The notes beneath the pieces were generated by a model. It worked only from the letters and a program-made list of their open reading frames with translations. It was not told the origin of the DNA and ran no database searches. The translations under genes and the position numbers were made by a program. From assembly GCA_018398585.1 (NCBI GenBank), contig JAGTTD010000019.1, positions 11,266,338 to 11,330,337 on the forward strand: a DNA stretch of 64,000 nucleotides. Reading direction: 5' to 3'. This DNA comes from Simmondsia chinensis. Its lineage: Eukaryota; Streptophyta; Magnoliopsida; Caryophyllales; Simmondsiaceae. Of the stretch, positions 11,100 through 21,651 are shown one piece after another. Each line of letters opens with the position of its first letter. The first letter of the stretch is position 1.

Positions 11100-11849
11100 A
11101 GTAAGCAAAGGAATTGTTCAAGTAAAGGAGAGGGTGTACATTGGTTCAGCCACAAATCTTAGAAAGCAAATCATTTTGTCCTTCCATGCTTCTGCTTAGG
11201 GAGAGCATTCTGGTATTGAGGGCATATCAACGACATAAGTAATATTTCAAGTGGTCGGGAATGAAGAAGGAGGTTGTTGAATGTATTAGAATTTATGAGG
11301 TCTATCAACAAATAAAGAGTGATCACAAGCCTTATCAAGGGTTGTTGCAATGCTTACCTATACCTGATAGAGCTTCGCAGCACATTAGCATGGATTTTAT
11401 AGAATGATTGGCTAAGTCTGAAGGGAAGGAGTTTATATGGGTAGTGATGGATCGTTTCACCAAGTTCGGTCACTTCATTTCTCTTGATCACCCTATTAAA
11501 AAGTTAAAAGACTTGCCAAGGTGTTCTTGGACAATATATACAAACTTCATGGCTTGACTCTTTCGATCCTTTCAGACCATGATAGGCTGTTTACAAGCAA
11601 CTTTTGGCATGAATTGTTTGTGCTGCTAGGTTCTTCTCTTGCCTTAAGTTCTTCTTATCATTCACACACTAATGGACAAACAAAAAGAGTAAGCAAATGT
11701 TTTAAACAATATCTTCGAAGTATGACATTCCACAACCCCAAGCACTGGAATAAGTGGTTGTCTTTGGCAAGGTTTGGGCACAATGGTCATGTCCGTTCTT
11801 CATTAGGCACCACTCCCTTCAAGGCTCTCTGTGGATATGACCCTCCTTT
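11100..11849 (+). pseudogene. E1 integrase, interrupted by the copia insertion
   Basis: The H2C2 region is eroded. The core is visible as ISMDFIE, VVMDRFTKFGHFISL, LSDHDRLFTSNFWHEL and SYHSHTNGQTKRVSK. Both Asp residues of the DDE triad remain, but the Glu after GQT is Lys. The open stretch 11521-11849 ends at GYDPP, where the copia LTR starts. The missing C-terminal part continues at 20753 (HFSLISQGSSSSVAEV). Confidence 0.8.
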
Positions 11850-14181
11850 TGTTGGGAAAAAATTAAAATTTTTGTTGAAAAATAAACTCTAATGTCGACT
11901 ACTAGGTTCATAGTTCTCAACTATGGTCATAACAGTTAGCAGCTATTAAAGCACTTAGAGTAGGAGATTCTTCTGTTTACCTAAGCCCCAGGTCGGAGAG
12001 TCACACTTCGTGACACCTCATGTGTGAGAGTTCCCGGGAATAGGTTTATCTCTATAAACCCTTTGCCCTAATACCAGTTGTTGAGACGAATTTAAAAAAT
12101 TCTCCCTAGTTTTATAAAGTTTACGCAGCAAAAGGGGTTTAGAATTCATAATTCTAAACCTAGGTTGATTTAAAATTTCTAGTTTTAAATCTACAGATCT
12201 AAATTCTTAATTTAGATCTACTGGCCTTTTACTCTAATACATTCATAACAATACATAAACTTAAACAGGCATAATAATGAACAGTGTAAATAAAAAAAGC
12301 AAAACTAAAATAAGAAGGAAAGAAGAACATACCTGAAATTGCTCTAATAATAAAGAATGCCAAGAAAATCGAGACCCCGCAATCCTTTACGTAATGACCT
12401 CGAATTTCCCAGAGAGTCGGCTCCAAAAAATATTAAACTGTGGAAAGAAAATTTTCAACGAAAATTTTCCTCTCCGATTAGGTATCTAGAACAATTTCTA
12501 GAAACCCAAAATAATTTGTTTTTTTTTAATGCCAAACATTTAGAATAAGTACATCTATTTATAGTAGGCTATCGGAGTGCCCAATAGTAAATTCGTCGAT
12601 GTGGGATTCACAGTTAAAAGATCAAACGCAGCGTTTCAAATATTAAACCAATCAAAACACCGAGTTTCCATGTAATTCAAATCGCGCCTCTTTCTCCCCA
12701 CTCCGCATGACACGTGGTGGGCCCAGATTGGCCCACGTGTGTTCACCTAGATCATGGCCTGGGCTGCCCCCCGCGCCACACTTGTCGCGCGTTGGTTGGC
12801 CTATCCGCTTATACGCGGAGCGTCACTAGGTTGGACCCGAATTTTTTTCCCTTTTTTTTGTTTTCCTCATATAAAAAATTCATCTCATGAATTTTGTTTT
12901 TCCAAAAATATTTTATTTTATAATTTTTAATTTTTATTCATCTCATGAATAATGTTTGGCAAAATTAATTTACCCATCCCATGTAATATTTTTTCGGATG
13001 GGGGTCCTCGAAAACAGCCTCTCTTCCGCCCGGAAGGGGGTAGGCTAGGTACATCCACCCCTCCAGACCCTGCTTCGTGTGGGAGCTTGGGGCACTGGGA
13101 CTGTTGCTATTGTTGAATCTTTAATATTTTTTTCAATGACAATAAATACAGAGGCTTATGCAGGGATCTCAAGGACAATGTTAATCTAGCTCCAAATTAG
13201 TTAAATTAATCATCTTATGAAATATTTTAATTACCATTTAATGAGACTTCATTCCACTAAATAAATCTCACTGCACTCCAGGCTTAAACCATTTATTCGA
13301 TATCTCCCTAATAGATTGTATTGATGACAACCACCCCTCCACTAGATGTCTATGACAAAGGATAAATATAACCCACTACCATTATCATTCTCACAGCTTT
13401 TCTATTAGTTACCGACTTGCCCTTCACAGAATAATTCATTATACTTGAACATATTTATAGTATAAATTCCAAAGGTCAAACACTTGGAATACTTTGGCCA
13501 AAGTTTTCGAACTATTCAAATATTTGCAAATCAACTAAGGGGACATCCGTATCTCATAAGAGACTGTAGATTTCCTACTGAATACCTGATCCTTGTCACA
13601 CTTCACGCCGGTACCCAGTGTACTTGGGAATTCATTCATGCGTTTAGACCTTATTTATAGTACACCTATGTAACTAACCCTCCATGCACAAGTCAAGAAT
13701 ACCCACAGGATTTAGAATCGTCGTTCGAACAGTACAACGTGAATCACTCATCTCCGATAGTAGTCTAGAAATAACAAACCCACATGGTCCAACTCAGTGT
13801 GTCAATCTTACTAAACACACCAACCTAACACTTTTGATTTCCATCCACATGACCAAGACAAGCCATCTAAAGTGTCACGTTATAGTCTTAGCATACAAGT
13901 GGTCCAAACTTGTTTTCGACTACGAGCCTTTCAAACAATAATCCATATCATTTGTTCCAAGTCTATCTGTGACTTAGTCTCATAAACCACTTAGAACAAA
14001 CATGTAAATTGTAGTCTGAGGACTACATCCATCTCATGAATGTTGACCAAAAGAAAATTACATGCAGCATAAATGCTCGATTACACAAATTTAAATAGGA
14101 AATGACTAGGACTTCAATTTTATTTATCAATCAAATAATATATCTGGAATAAATCTAGATTTCAGGACACTATTCCTAACA
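11850..14181 (-). repeat. Copia 3' LTR (left copy, 2332 bp)
   Basis: Aligns along its length with 18535-20752. It begins TGTTGGGAAAA on the plus strand and ends CACTATTCCTAACA. It is about 114 bp longer than its partner, explained mainly by a SINE tail at 13001-13121. The G-box pair (12709-12740) and the TATA box (12554-12561, minus) are conserved. The U3 start adjoins the PPT at 14182. Confidence 0.88.
13001..13121 (+). mobile_element. SINE or LINE 3'-tail insertion in the copia LTR
   Basis: The sequence GGGGTCCTCGAAAACAGCCT through CAGACCCTGCTTCGTG to CTGTTGCTATTGTTG matches the tail of the RTE LINE at 37947-38075 and the SINE tail at 57393-57520. It is absent from the partner LTR at the equivalent site. 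Direct repeats of about 16 bp flank it: TAATATTTTTTCGGATG at 12984-13000 and TAATATTTTTTTCAATG at 13122-13138. No 5S or tRNA head is present, so it is 5'-truncated. Confidence 0.78.
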
Positions 14182-14194
14182 ATCTCCCACTTGT
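14182..14194 (-). other. Copia polypurine tract
   Basis: On the minus strand CAAGTGGGAGATT directly precedes the TGTTAGGAATAG start of the 3' LTR. This is the standard plus-strand primer position, and the same wording is frequent in plant copia elements. Confidence 0.85.
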
Positions 14195-14219
14195 ACTAAA
14201 TCCAATTTATGACAAAGTC

Positions 14220-14660
14220 CGTCCTCAACTCTTTTAAGTTTGAACCAAAGGTCTACTAAGACTAACCTTTAGTGAGCTCAATTACTCTATTGTGAAGTCA
14301 GGAGTGCAATACTGCTTTACATTCCTCTCACTAATGACTCCCACTCCAAGGGTCAAGACATGCTTAGACATCAAATGTCTATTATTTTAATATGACCGGA
14401 AGTCTTAAATCAGTATAGCCAACTGGAACCAGCACGTCACTTTGAAAGATCAACATATAGTCTCTAGTCCTTCTTAAGTACTAGAGAAAATTCTTCATTG
14501 CCACCTAGTGCATCGGACCCGAGTTAGACTGATACCTACTTACTATACCGTAGCATAGCAAATATCTGGTCTCATGCACAGCATGGCATACATGGGGCTC
14601 CCACTGCCAAAGCATATGGAATATTCCTCAACTATTCCTCCTCTTGAGGTGCCATAGAAC
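14220..14660 (-). pseudogene. Copia RNase H remnant
   Basis: On the minus strand, scattered pieces such as GSPMYAMLCMRPDICYA, LRRTRDYMLIF and LVPVGYTDL match copia RNase H. Frames change repeatedly and stops are frequent. It lies between RT and the PPT, as expected. Confidence 0.7.
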
Positions 14661-14666
14661 ACTGCT

Positions 14667-15180
14667 CTAAAGAGAAAAAGCGACTCCATGCCTGAAAGGT
14701 AAAAAACCTTTCTTAGAGTCCTCTATGCAATATCTTGACAACAATTTGTCAATATAAGTGGCAAGAAAAAGACCCAACATGCTACTCTTACGACCTTGTA
14801 GAAGCTTAATCCTAAGAGTAGAGTTTGCTTCTCCTATGTCTTTCATGTCGAGCTTTTTTGACAATCAAATCTTTACAGCTAATGACACCCCCACATCATT
14901 CCTAATGAGTAGTATATTGTTGACATACAATACCAAGAAAGTCACTATCTTCTCTCAATTTCGTTTGTACACGCATGGTTCGTTCAACCAATTGCTCAAA
15001 ACTATAAGACTTAATTGCTTCAATGTGGCTAAAAGGATCAGATTCAATGCCATGGTCAATTACTAAGGCTCCCACTATGAACCTATCAGGTGTTCTGACA
15101 ATCCTCCCACCACACCTAAGCTCTTGTGTACATGGAACATTCTCATTCCTATTAGTAGGTGCATCTAATGCATCCACTAT
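14667..15180 (-). pseudogene. Copia reverse transcriptase remnant
   Basis: The 65-codon stretch 14864-14667 reads SKKLDMKDIGEANSTLRIKL and then MLGLFLATYIDKLLSRYCI, followed by FLPFRHGVA, the C-terminal RT of plant copia elements. The open stretch 15177-14902 is upstream linker and RT sequence (TQELRCGGRIVRTPDRF). The central catalytic box YVDD is not recognisable in an open frame: MSFMSSFFD-type shadow sequence on the other strand covers that place. Truncated by indels. Confidence 0.72.
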
Positions 15181-15529
15181 GTCTTGAGTTGTGTCTAACT
15201 ATTTAGATTTAGTGTCATTTTCCTTTAATACTATTTTGTTTTTGTTTTTGTAGCTTACTTAGTACACCACAACAGAGTGGTGCTGCAGATAAAAGGAACA
15301 AGGACGATTTTTTCTACAGTTTTTGATTTAAAAGCTTTTTTTAAATACAATGCAAAACACTTAGAGAAGGATTTTTCTCAAAGGCAGAAAGCTGCAGAAA
15401 GCTGAGATCTTATCTCATTTGCAATTAGGAAATACAGAAACTTACCCGAAAAATATTCACCACCTCGGTCAGATCGAAGCAACTTAACTTGTTTACTTAA
15501 TAGATTTAAAATTTCAACTTTCTACTCTT
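15181..15529 (-). other. Unassigned stretch between copia integrase and RT
   Basis: Intact copia elements have about 1 kb of integrase C-terminus and RT N-terminus here; only about 350 bp is present. Positions 15262-15420 contain CTGCAGAAAGCTG repeats and A/T runs without copia similarity that I can see, so a small insertion or filler DNA at a deletion point is likely. No gene of its own. Confidence 0.4.
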
Positions 15530-15845
15530 TGAATTTCTCCAAAAACGTCCGACTTATGTCTCATCAGGTAAATATATCCATGCCTTGAGTAATAATCACT
15601 AAATGTGATTAAGTATCCATACTCACCTCTTGCCTGAACATGCATTGGTTCACGTACATCTATGTGAACCAGCTCAAGTTAATCACCAACCTTATTGCCT
15701 TTACTCTTAAGGATAGACTCGGTCATCTTTCTTTCTATGCAGGATTTGCAGACTGGTAATGATCTCAAGTCTAAAGCCTCTATCAATCCATCTTTTACCA
15801 GTCTTTGGATCCTGTTCGAATTGGTGTGACCTAAATGTTGGTGTA
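15530..15845 (-). pseudogene. Copia integrase: pre-integrase zinc region and core start
   Basis: The minus strand reads HLGHTNSNRIQRLVKDGLIE, then LPVCKSCIERKMTES (the H-H-C-C binding region), then LELVHIDVREPMHVQARGEY and GYLITFSDYYSRHGYIYLM. The first DDE Asp (HIDV) and the second-strand region are preserved in about 100 codons broken by one stop (VGD stop LELV). The rest of the catalytic core is missing. In active elements this enzyme inserts the cDNA. Confidence 0.82.
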
Positions 15846-16199
15846 AGGTGTAGGCATTATCACTTTCAGGGTGTTTTCTTTTAGAGGGTTGAATAAGAGA
15901 ACTTACGTTAGATTCATTTAAACAATTACCAAAGTTTTGACAAGAAAATAATATGAATAAATAATTTATTCATGTACATTTGTAAATAAACAATTTATTT
16001 CTCATATTAAAATCTCCATTATCAAAATCAATTGAATAACAATTATTCATAAAACAAGAAACAGTGCAGAGTAGCTACAAATAAGCAAACCCTTAAAACA
16101 AAACTCTATCACTAAAGTCTAATCTAACATGTCCTGCAATTAAAACCACTATTATTATACTATCCCTGACCATCAGGTACCGTACCCATCATGTAGCCT

Positions 16200-16560
16200 T
16201 TTTGCCTAGCCTGAGCTACTGTAACATATTACAAACATGGTCAGTTGAACCCGAGTCCACCCACCAGGAACCCGGTGGACTCTCAACTGTGCATGATTTA
16301 ACTAAGTGAGATATCAACATATCTCAACCAGATGGCATAGTAGTCTTTGCAGGAAAAGTAGTTATATACTTAGTATAGTTCCTCTTCCAGTGGCTTAGTT
16401 TTCTTACAAAAGAAACACTTTTCTTTTGTTGACTTTCTTATGGACTTAATTGCTACAATAGTAACAGTGCCCTTTCCGTTCTTTTTAATAGGTCCCTTAT
16501 GAGTAATGACTGAGTCTAACTTATCTTTCAAGGCAAAGTGACTTGGTCTAGTGAGTACAT
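16200..16560 (-). pseudogene. Copia gag zinc knuckle and protease start
   Basis: On the minus strand LDSVITHKGP and KSTKEKCFFCKK lead into HWKRNYTKY, a CCHC knuckle with the last Cys replaced by Tyr and a one-base frameshift inside. About 40 codons on comes WWVDSGSTDHVCNMLQ, the protease active site with an intact D-S-G. The capsid part of gag is not found upstream, so the region looks deleted. Between here and the integrase (15846-16200) only degenerate protease or linker sequence is seen. Confidence 0.75.
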
Positions 16561-17150
16561 TACATATTCAAAATCAAGTGAAGTTCACTAGCGGTCTCGA
16601 TATCAAAAATACTGTAAATTCAAACATTTATGTAACTGTTTAACAAGAGTAATGTATAATGTAGTGATATATATTCTTTCACTTTAGCATATACAATAAG
16701 TCAGATATCTACCAAACTATACTATCATGCCTACAATGATGACACAAACACACCGCTCCTTACTCCTTGGCAGTGGGGTCACATGAAGCTAGTTGAGGTG
16801 AAAACTATTCTTAATTAACCAACCGTCTTGTAACTCTTACTAAACATGATTAACTCACCGCTTTACCTTAGTCTCTAATATGACACAACAGAGCTCCTCG
16901 AGGAGGCTAATGCATCACGATAGTCAAGTGTAAACTATTACCTAGACCTCCATACAAATACATGTAATACTCCACGGCAGCGTGGTAGCCTCGCTTCTTT
17001 GCACTTTGGTTTACCTTAATAGAAGTCTAACCCTGTAATCTGCAAACTGACATCCTCTGCAGGGAGGTCTATCGATCTACTATAATGCTAGACCGGTAAT
17101 GGAGGCCGTGAGGTTATAACAATTGAAACCTCGCTCCCACTTGATTTTTA
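16561..17150 (-). other. Copia gag or leader region without readable coding
   Basis: This stretch lies where capsid should be. I see no open frame longer than about 50 codons and no Gag motif. It contains unique-looking sequence with GCTCCCACTTG and GAGGTCTATCGATC words. A large gag deletion or replacement by leader sequence is the simplest explanation. Confidence 0.45.
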
Positions 17151-17800
17151 TAACTAGTGATTTTTTTTTAATTAACTTGCATTTATAATCCAGATTACCT
17201 CATAACCCTTTTTAGAATCTCATTCTAAAATTAACAAAAAATTTATTAATTATTTAATTCAAAACATTTTCATTTTATAATATCGATTATCTCATAATCT
17301 AACTTTAGAATCTCATTCTAAATCTAATCAATAAAACTAATTAATTAATTTTAATTTAAAAGAGTACCATAATATTATTTAGATTATCTAATAATATACT
17401 TTTAGAATCCCATTCTAAAACTGTATCAATTAATAAAAATTAATTTTTATTAAACCAACAATATAAATTTAGATTATTTCATAATCTATTTTTTAGAATC
17501 TAATTCTAAAATTAAATTAATTAATAAAAATTGATTTCATTTGAAAACATTAACTACTTAGAGCTTAGACTATCATACAGTCTATTTTAAAATCTTATTC
17601 TAAATATTATATAAACTTAGACTATCTCATAGTCTATTTTAGAATTTTATTCTAAAATAATTTAAAACAACTTTTATTTTAAAACAATATTGATTCATAA
17701 CTTAGATTATCACATAACTTAAATTTAGAATCTCATTCTAAAATAAATTAATTAATAAAACAATTAATTTTTAATTATGTAAATTAGTACTGACGTCTAT
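17150..17800 (-). repeat. Copia leader tandem repeats with paired hairpins
   Basis: About seven degenerate units, mostly 89-97 bp apart (one 52 bp). Each has two inverted repeats, TAGATTAT-nnn-ATAATCTA and TTAGAAT-CTC-ATTCTAA, embedded in AATTAATTAATAAAA spacers. Clear copies of the first hairpin are at 17470-17488, 17566-17584 and 17618-17636. Two of them differ by a paired change (T-A to C-G). It lies between PBS and gag, in the transcribed leader of the element. Confidence 0.8.
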
Positions 17801-17919
17801 AAGCCCCAAATTTGTTTTAATACACGCTGGCATCAATGCTACGTTAGCAGCGTCAGCAAGTGACATTGGCCGCTGACATCGTCGGATTTTTTTTTTGTAA
17901 ATTAAAATAATTTATTTAA

Positions 17920-18420
17920 AAAAATAATTGAATATAATCTCATTAAATCAATTTTATCCGATGTCATAAAATTAATTGATTCTAATCCTATTAGATCAAC
18001 TTTATCCAATTTTATTAAACAATTTGAATCTAATCTTATTAAATCAATTTTATCCAATTTCATAAAAATTAATTAAATTTAATCTCATTAGATCAATTTT
18101 ATCCAATTTCATAGATCATGATTGAAAACGTACAATCTCAGTATACGGATAACATAATTGCGAATTAATAGGTTGTTCCGAATTAACGATTAATTCATTA
18201 ACAATTTAAACAATTTAAATCGTCACTATAAACAACCTAGTTAACTATTAAATCTTTTAGCCAATTTAAATAATTTAAATCAATACTTTAAATAACCTAA
18301 TTAACAATTAATTCATTAACGACTTAAACAATTTAAATCGTTACTTTATGTAATCATCTGAATTAACTATTAATTCGTTATTGATTTAAACAATTTAAAT
18401 CAAACTGTCAAATTAAAATA
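17920..18420 (-). repeat. Copia leader tandem repeats, second and third families
   Basis: Positions 17930-18115 hold about four copies of a unit near 55 bp containing ATCTCATTAAATCAA and TTTATCCAATTTCAT. Positions 18160-18410 hold about four copies of a unit near 70 bp containing TTAACAATTAATTCATTAAC and CAATTTAAATC. Together with the array at 17150 they make up most of the space between PBS and gag. No coding. Confidence 0.75.
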
Positions 18421-18520
18421 TTTTTCTTCTTAATAAATCTCTGTTTTATTAAATCACAAATCTATTTATTTTATTCTTATTATACCCATTTCTGTATATT
18501 ATGAATATAATCAGGGGCTG

Positions 18521-18532
18521 GCTCTGATACCA
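18521..18532 (-). other. Copia primer binding site (tRNA-iMet type)
   Basis: The minus strand reads TGGTATCAGAGC two or three bases after the LTR end, complementary to the 3' end of initiator tRNA-Met, the usual primer for plant copia elements. Confidence 0.9.
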
Positions 18533-19240
18533 ATTGTTTGGAAAAAAGAAAAATTTTTACTGGAAAAATAAACTCTGATGCCGACATTTGAGTTCACAAT
18601 TCTCAACTATGGTCACAACAATCTATTAAAACACTCAGAGTAGGAGACTCTTCTCTTTACCTAAGTCCCCAATCAGAGGGTCATGCTTCGTGACACCTCA
18701 TGTGTGAGAGTTCCCGATAATGGGTTGATCTTTATAAACCCTTTGCCCTATTATAGGTTGTTGGGATGAATTTTAAAAATTATCTCCAATTTTATAAAGT
18801 TTACGCAACAGAAGGCTGGGTTGATTTAAAATTTCTAGTTTTAAATCTACATATTTAAATTCATAATTTAAATCTATAGCTCTAAATTTTTAATTTAGAT
18901 CTACAAGCCTTTTACTATAATACATTCATAACAATACATAAACTTAAACAGGCATAATAATGAATACTGTAAATAAATGGAAAAGCAAAACTAAAAGAAG
19001 AAGGAAAGAAGAACATACCTAGAATTGCTCCAATAATAAAGAATACCAAGAAAATCGAGAACCCACGATCTTCTACGTAATGACTTCGAACTGCCCGGAG
19101 GGTGGGTTCCGAAAAATATTAAACTGTGGAAAGAAAAATTTCAACTGAAATTTTCCTCTCCAATTATGCCTCTGGAACAATTTCTAGAAACCCAAAATAA
19201 TTTGTTCTTTTGAATGTCAAACCTCTGGAATAAGTACATC

Positions 19241-19248
19241 TATTTATA
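19241..19248 (-). promoter_or_regulatory. Copia LTR TATA box
   Basis: TATAAATA on the minus strand within CTACTATAAATAGATG, conserved in the other LTR at 12554-12561. It is the likely start-site determinant of the 5' LTR promoter; transcription would begin near 19215. Confidence 0.65.
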
Positions 19249-19394
19249 GTAGGCTACCGGAGCGAAAAATACTAAATTCGTCGATGTGGGATTCGCAACT
19301 AAAAGATCAAACACAGCGTTTCAATTATTAAACAAATTAAAACGCTGTGTTTCCTTGCAATTCAAATTGCGCCTCTTTCTCCCCACCCCGCATG

Positions 19395-19425
19395 ACACGT
19401 GGTGGGCCCTGATTGGCCCACGTGT
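19395..19425. promoter_or_regulatory. Twin G-box palindrome with CCAAT core in copia U3
   Basis: ACACGTGG and CCCACGTGT face each other across GGGCCCTGATTGGC, which contains ATTGG (CCAAT on the minus strand). The whole is an imperfect inverted repeat about 150 bp upstream of the TATA box. The other LTR keeps the arrangement at 12709-12740. CACGTG cores with G flanks are known bZIP/ABRE-type sites in plants; regulation by stress or abscisic acid is an inference. Confidence 0.5.
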
Positions 19426-20752
19426 GTTCATCTGGATAATGGCCTGGGTTGTCCCGTGACACGTGTCGCGCGTTGGCTGGCCTATCAGCTTGTACGCAGA
19501 TCGTCACTAGGTTGGAAGCGATTTTGCTTTTTCCTTTATTTTATTTCCCATATGTAAGAAATTCATCTCATGAATTTTAATTTTTCAAAATTATTTTATT
19601 TTATAATTTTTAATTTTTATTCATCTCATGAATAATATTTAGCAAAATTAATTTACCCATCTCATAGATAAATAATTCATCTCATGAATTCTTCGATATT
19701 TTTTCGATGATAATAAATATAGAGGCTTACGCAGGAACCTCGGGGATAATTTATATCTAGCTCCAAATGCATTAAATTAATCATCTCAAGAAATAATTTA
19801 ATTATCATTTAATAAGACTTAATTCCACTAAATAAATTTCATTGCATTTCATACTTAAACCATTTATTCGATATCTCCTAATAGACCGTATTGATGACAA
19901 CAACTCCTCCACTAGATGTCCATGACAAAGGATAAATATAACTACTACTATTATCCTTCTCACAGCTTCTCTATTAGTTACCGACTCGCCCTTCACTGAA
20001 TAATTCATTTATACTTGAACATATTCAAAGTATAAATTCTAAATGTTAAACACTTGGAATACTTTGGCCAAAGTTTCCGAACTATTCAAATATTTGGAAA
20101 TCAACTAAGGGGACATCTGTATCTCATAAGAGACTGTATATTCCCTATTGAATACCAGATCTTAGTCAAACTTTACGCCACTACCCAGTGTACGTGGGAA
20201 TTCAGTCATGTGTTTAGACCTTACTTATAGCACACCAGAGTAACTAACCCTCCATGCACAAGTCCAGAATACCCTCAGGATTTAGGGTCTTCGTTCAAAC
20301 AGTACAACGTGAATCACTCATCTCCGAAAGTAGTCTAGAAATAAGTAACCCACATGGTCCAACTCAATGTGTCAATCTTTTTAAACACACCAACCCAACA
20401 CTTTTGGATCTCCATCTACATGACCACGACAAGTCATCTAAAGTTTCACGTTATAGTCTTAGCATACAAGTGGTCCAAACTTGTCTTCGACTACAAGCCT
20501 TTCAAACAACAATCCATACCATTTGTTCCAAGTCTATCTATGGCTTAATCTCATAAGCCACTTGGAACAAACATGTAAATTGTAGTATAAGGACTACATC
20601 CATCTCATGGATGTCTCCCAAAAGAAAATCACATGCAGTATAAATGCTCGCTTACAGAAATTTAAATCGGAAATGACTGGGACTTCAATTTTATTTATTA
20701 ATCAAATAATATATCCAGAATAAATATGGATTTCAGGACACTGTTCCTAACA

Positions 20753-20959
20753 CATTTCTCTCTAATTTCACAAGGCTCATCCTCATCTGTGGCAGAAGTG
20801 AATGATTTGTTGATGCAAAGGAAACAGTTAATTCAGCAGCTTAAGGATAATTTGCAATTAACTCAATACATGTATGTTATGTTGTGCACGAGACTCGATA
20901 ACTACTATGCCATTGGCATGGTGAGTAGATATCTATTTGTAATTCAGAAAAATAACTAA
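20753..20959 (+). pseudogene. E1 integrase C-terminus fused to a copia RNase H fragment
   Basis: From 20753 the frame reads HFSLISQGSSSSVAEVNDLL and KQLIQQLKDNLQLTQ, the gypsy integrase C-terminal region that continues GYDPP at 11849. After LTQ it changes without a frame break to YMYVMLCTRLDNYYAIGMVS, which matches copia RNase H (the local copia element has MYAMLCMRPDICYA). The fusion point is near 20865. It marks the right edge of E1, either a template-switch product or a deletion junction. Confidence 0.65.
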
Positions 20960-20989
20960 AAATTAGTGCAATTCGGGTGAAAGTGACAT

Positions 20990-21370
20990 TATTCGCCCAG
21001 TGGAGGAAAGCAACAACGCTTATCGCTCAGTAGGGGTAAATGACAACATTATTCGTCCAATAGAGGTAAGCAACATCACTATTCGCCTAGTAGGGATAAG
21101 GAGCAACGTTATTCACCCAGCAGGGGTAAAAAATAACATTATTCGCCCAGTAAAGGTAAACAATAGCACTATTTGCCTAGTAGAAGTAAAAAAACAATAT
21201 TATTAGCCTAGTAGGAGTTGAAAACAACATTATTCGCTCAGTAGGAGTATAAAACAACATTATTCGCCCAATAGAGGTAAAAAAAAACAACATTATTCGT
21301 CTAATAGGGATGAAAATCAACATTACTCGCCCTGAAGAAGTAAAAATCCACACAATTTGCCCATACAATA
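20990..21370 (+). repeat. LTR minisatellite in E2, about 12-13 units
   Basis: Units of about 28-30 bp built around TATTCGCCCAGTAGAGG followed by TAAA and a CAACA-like spacer. The same core appears reversed in the four LARD LTRs at 40960, 46280, 47190 and 55795. It lies upstream of the TATA box, in U3. Confidence 0.9.
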
Positions 21371-21494
21371 ACCCAACAAAATGAGCTTATCCATTTTCAC
21401 TTCTTTTAAGACACATTCTACAAAAATAATAAAAGAAACTTAATTTGTAAGAAAAGAAAAAGGACACTTATCCGAATACTAAAAACAAATTATC

Positions 21495-21506
21495 CTACCA
21501 CTATAA
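21495..21506 (+). promoter_or_regulatory. E2 LTR TATA box
   Basis: CACTATAAATAG, about 145 bp upstream of the PBS, follows the minisatellite. It is the only good TATA box in this LTR, so transcription probably starts near 21530. Confidence 0.6.
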
Positions 21507-21651
21507 ATAGACAAAAGGGGAAATGAAAAGAGCAGGGGGAGAGAGAGAGAGAAAAAAAAAAAACAAAAGGGATAATGGGGATCTTGATAATTTTTAAAGT
21601 AGCTTGAGTTTAGCTTCTTCCCAAACACCTACTAAACACCAGAAACATAAT

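Larger units (their letters stand above)
11850..20752 (-). mobile_element. Ty1/copia element with both LTRs, inserted in E1 integrase
   Basis: An 8.9-kb minus-strand element: 5' LTR 18535-20752, PBS 18521-18532, leader with tandem repeats, gag remnant, protease, integrase, RT, RNase H, PPT at 14182-14194, and 3' LTR 11850-14181. The order PR-INT-RT-RH marks it as copia. LTR ends are TGTTAGGAA...CA. The flanks are CCTTT on the left and CATTT on the right, a 4/5 duplication, and the E1 integrase frame continues across the insertion. The coding region has several stops and frameshifts and most of gag is missing, so it is non-autonomous. The LTRs differ at many sites, so the insertion is old. Confidence 0.88.
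18535..20752 (-). repeat. Copia 5' LTR (right copy, 2218 bp)
   Basis: Partner of 11850-14181. Begins TGTTAGGAACAGTGTCCTG on the minus strand and ends at the PBS. U3 is long (about 1.5 kb to the TATA box at 19241-19248), leaving about 0.7 kb for R-U5. It lacks the SINE tail found in the other LTR. The flank at 20753 begins CATTT. Confidence 0.88.
6896..20860 (+). mobile_element. Decayed chromovirus-like Ty3/gypsy element E1, interrupted twice
   Basis: Gag, protease, RT, RNase H and integrase follow in the gypsy order on the plus strand. The reading frame is broken by many stops and frameshifts. The element is split inside the protease by a hAT element (7673-9293) and inside the integrase by a complete copia element (11850-20752). 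No LTR, PBS or PPT remains: the left end abuts LTR fragment C and the right end is fused to a copia RNase H fragment. The gag zinc knuckle and the RT sequence are closest to plant chromoviruses; no chromodomain is left to confirm this. Confidence 0.8.
20960..21647 (+). repeat. E2 5' LTR
   Basis: The right end (AGAAACA) adjoins the PBS; the left end is uncertain, between 20935 and 20990. It contains a 28-30-bp minisatellite, a segment similar to the LARD LTRs after the minisatellite (CCATACAATAACCCAACAAA), a TATA box CTATAAATAG near 21500 and a GA-rich stretch (21534-21567). No partner 3' LTR is present in the window. Confidence 0.65.

Noticed and set aside
18521..18532. tRNA gene fragment
   Set aside because: Only the 12-bp primer complement is present, exactly at the LTR border, so it is a PBS.
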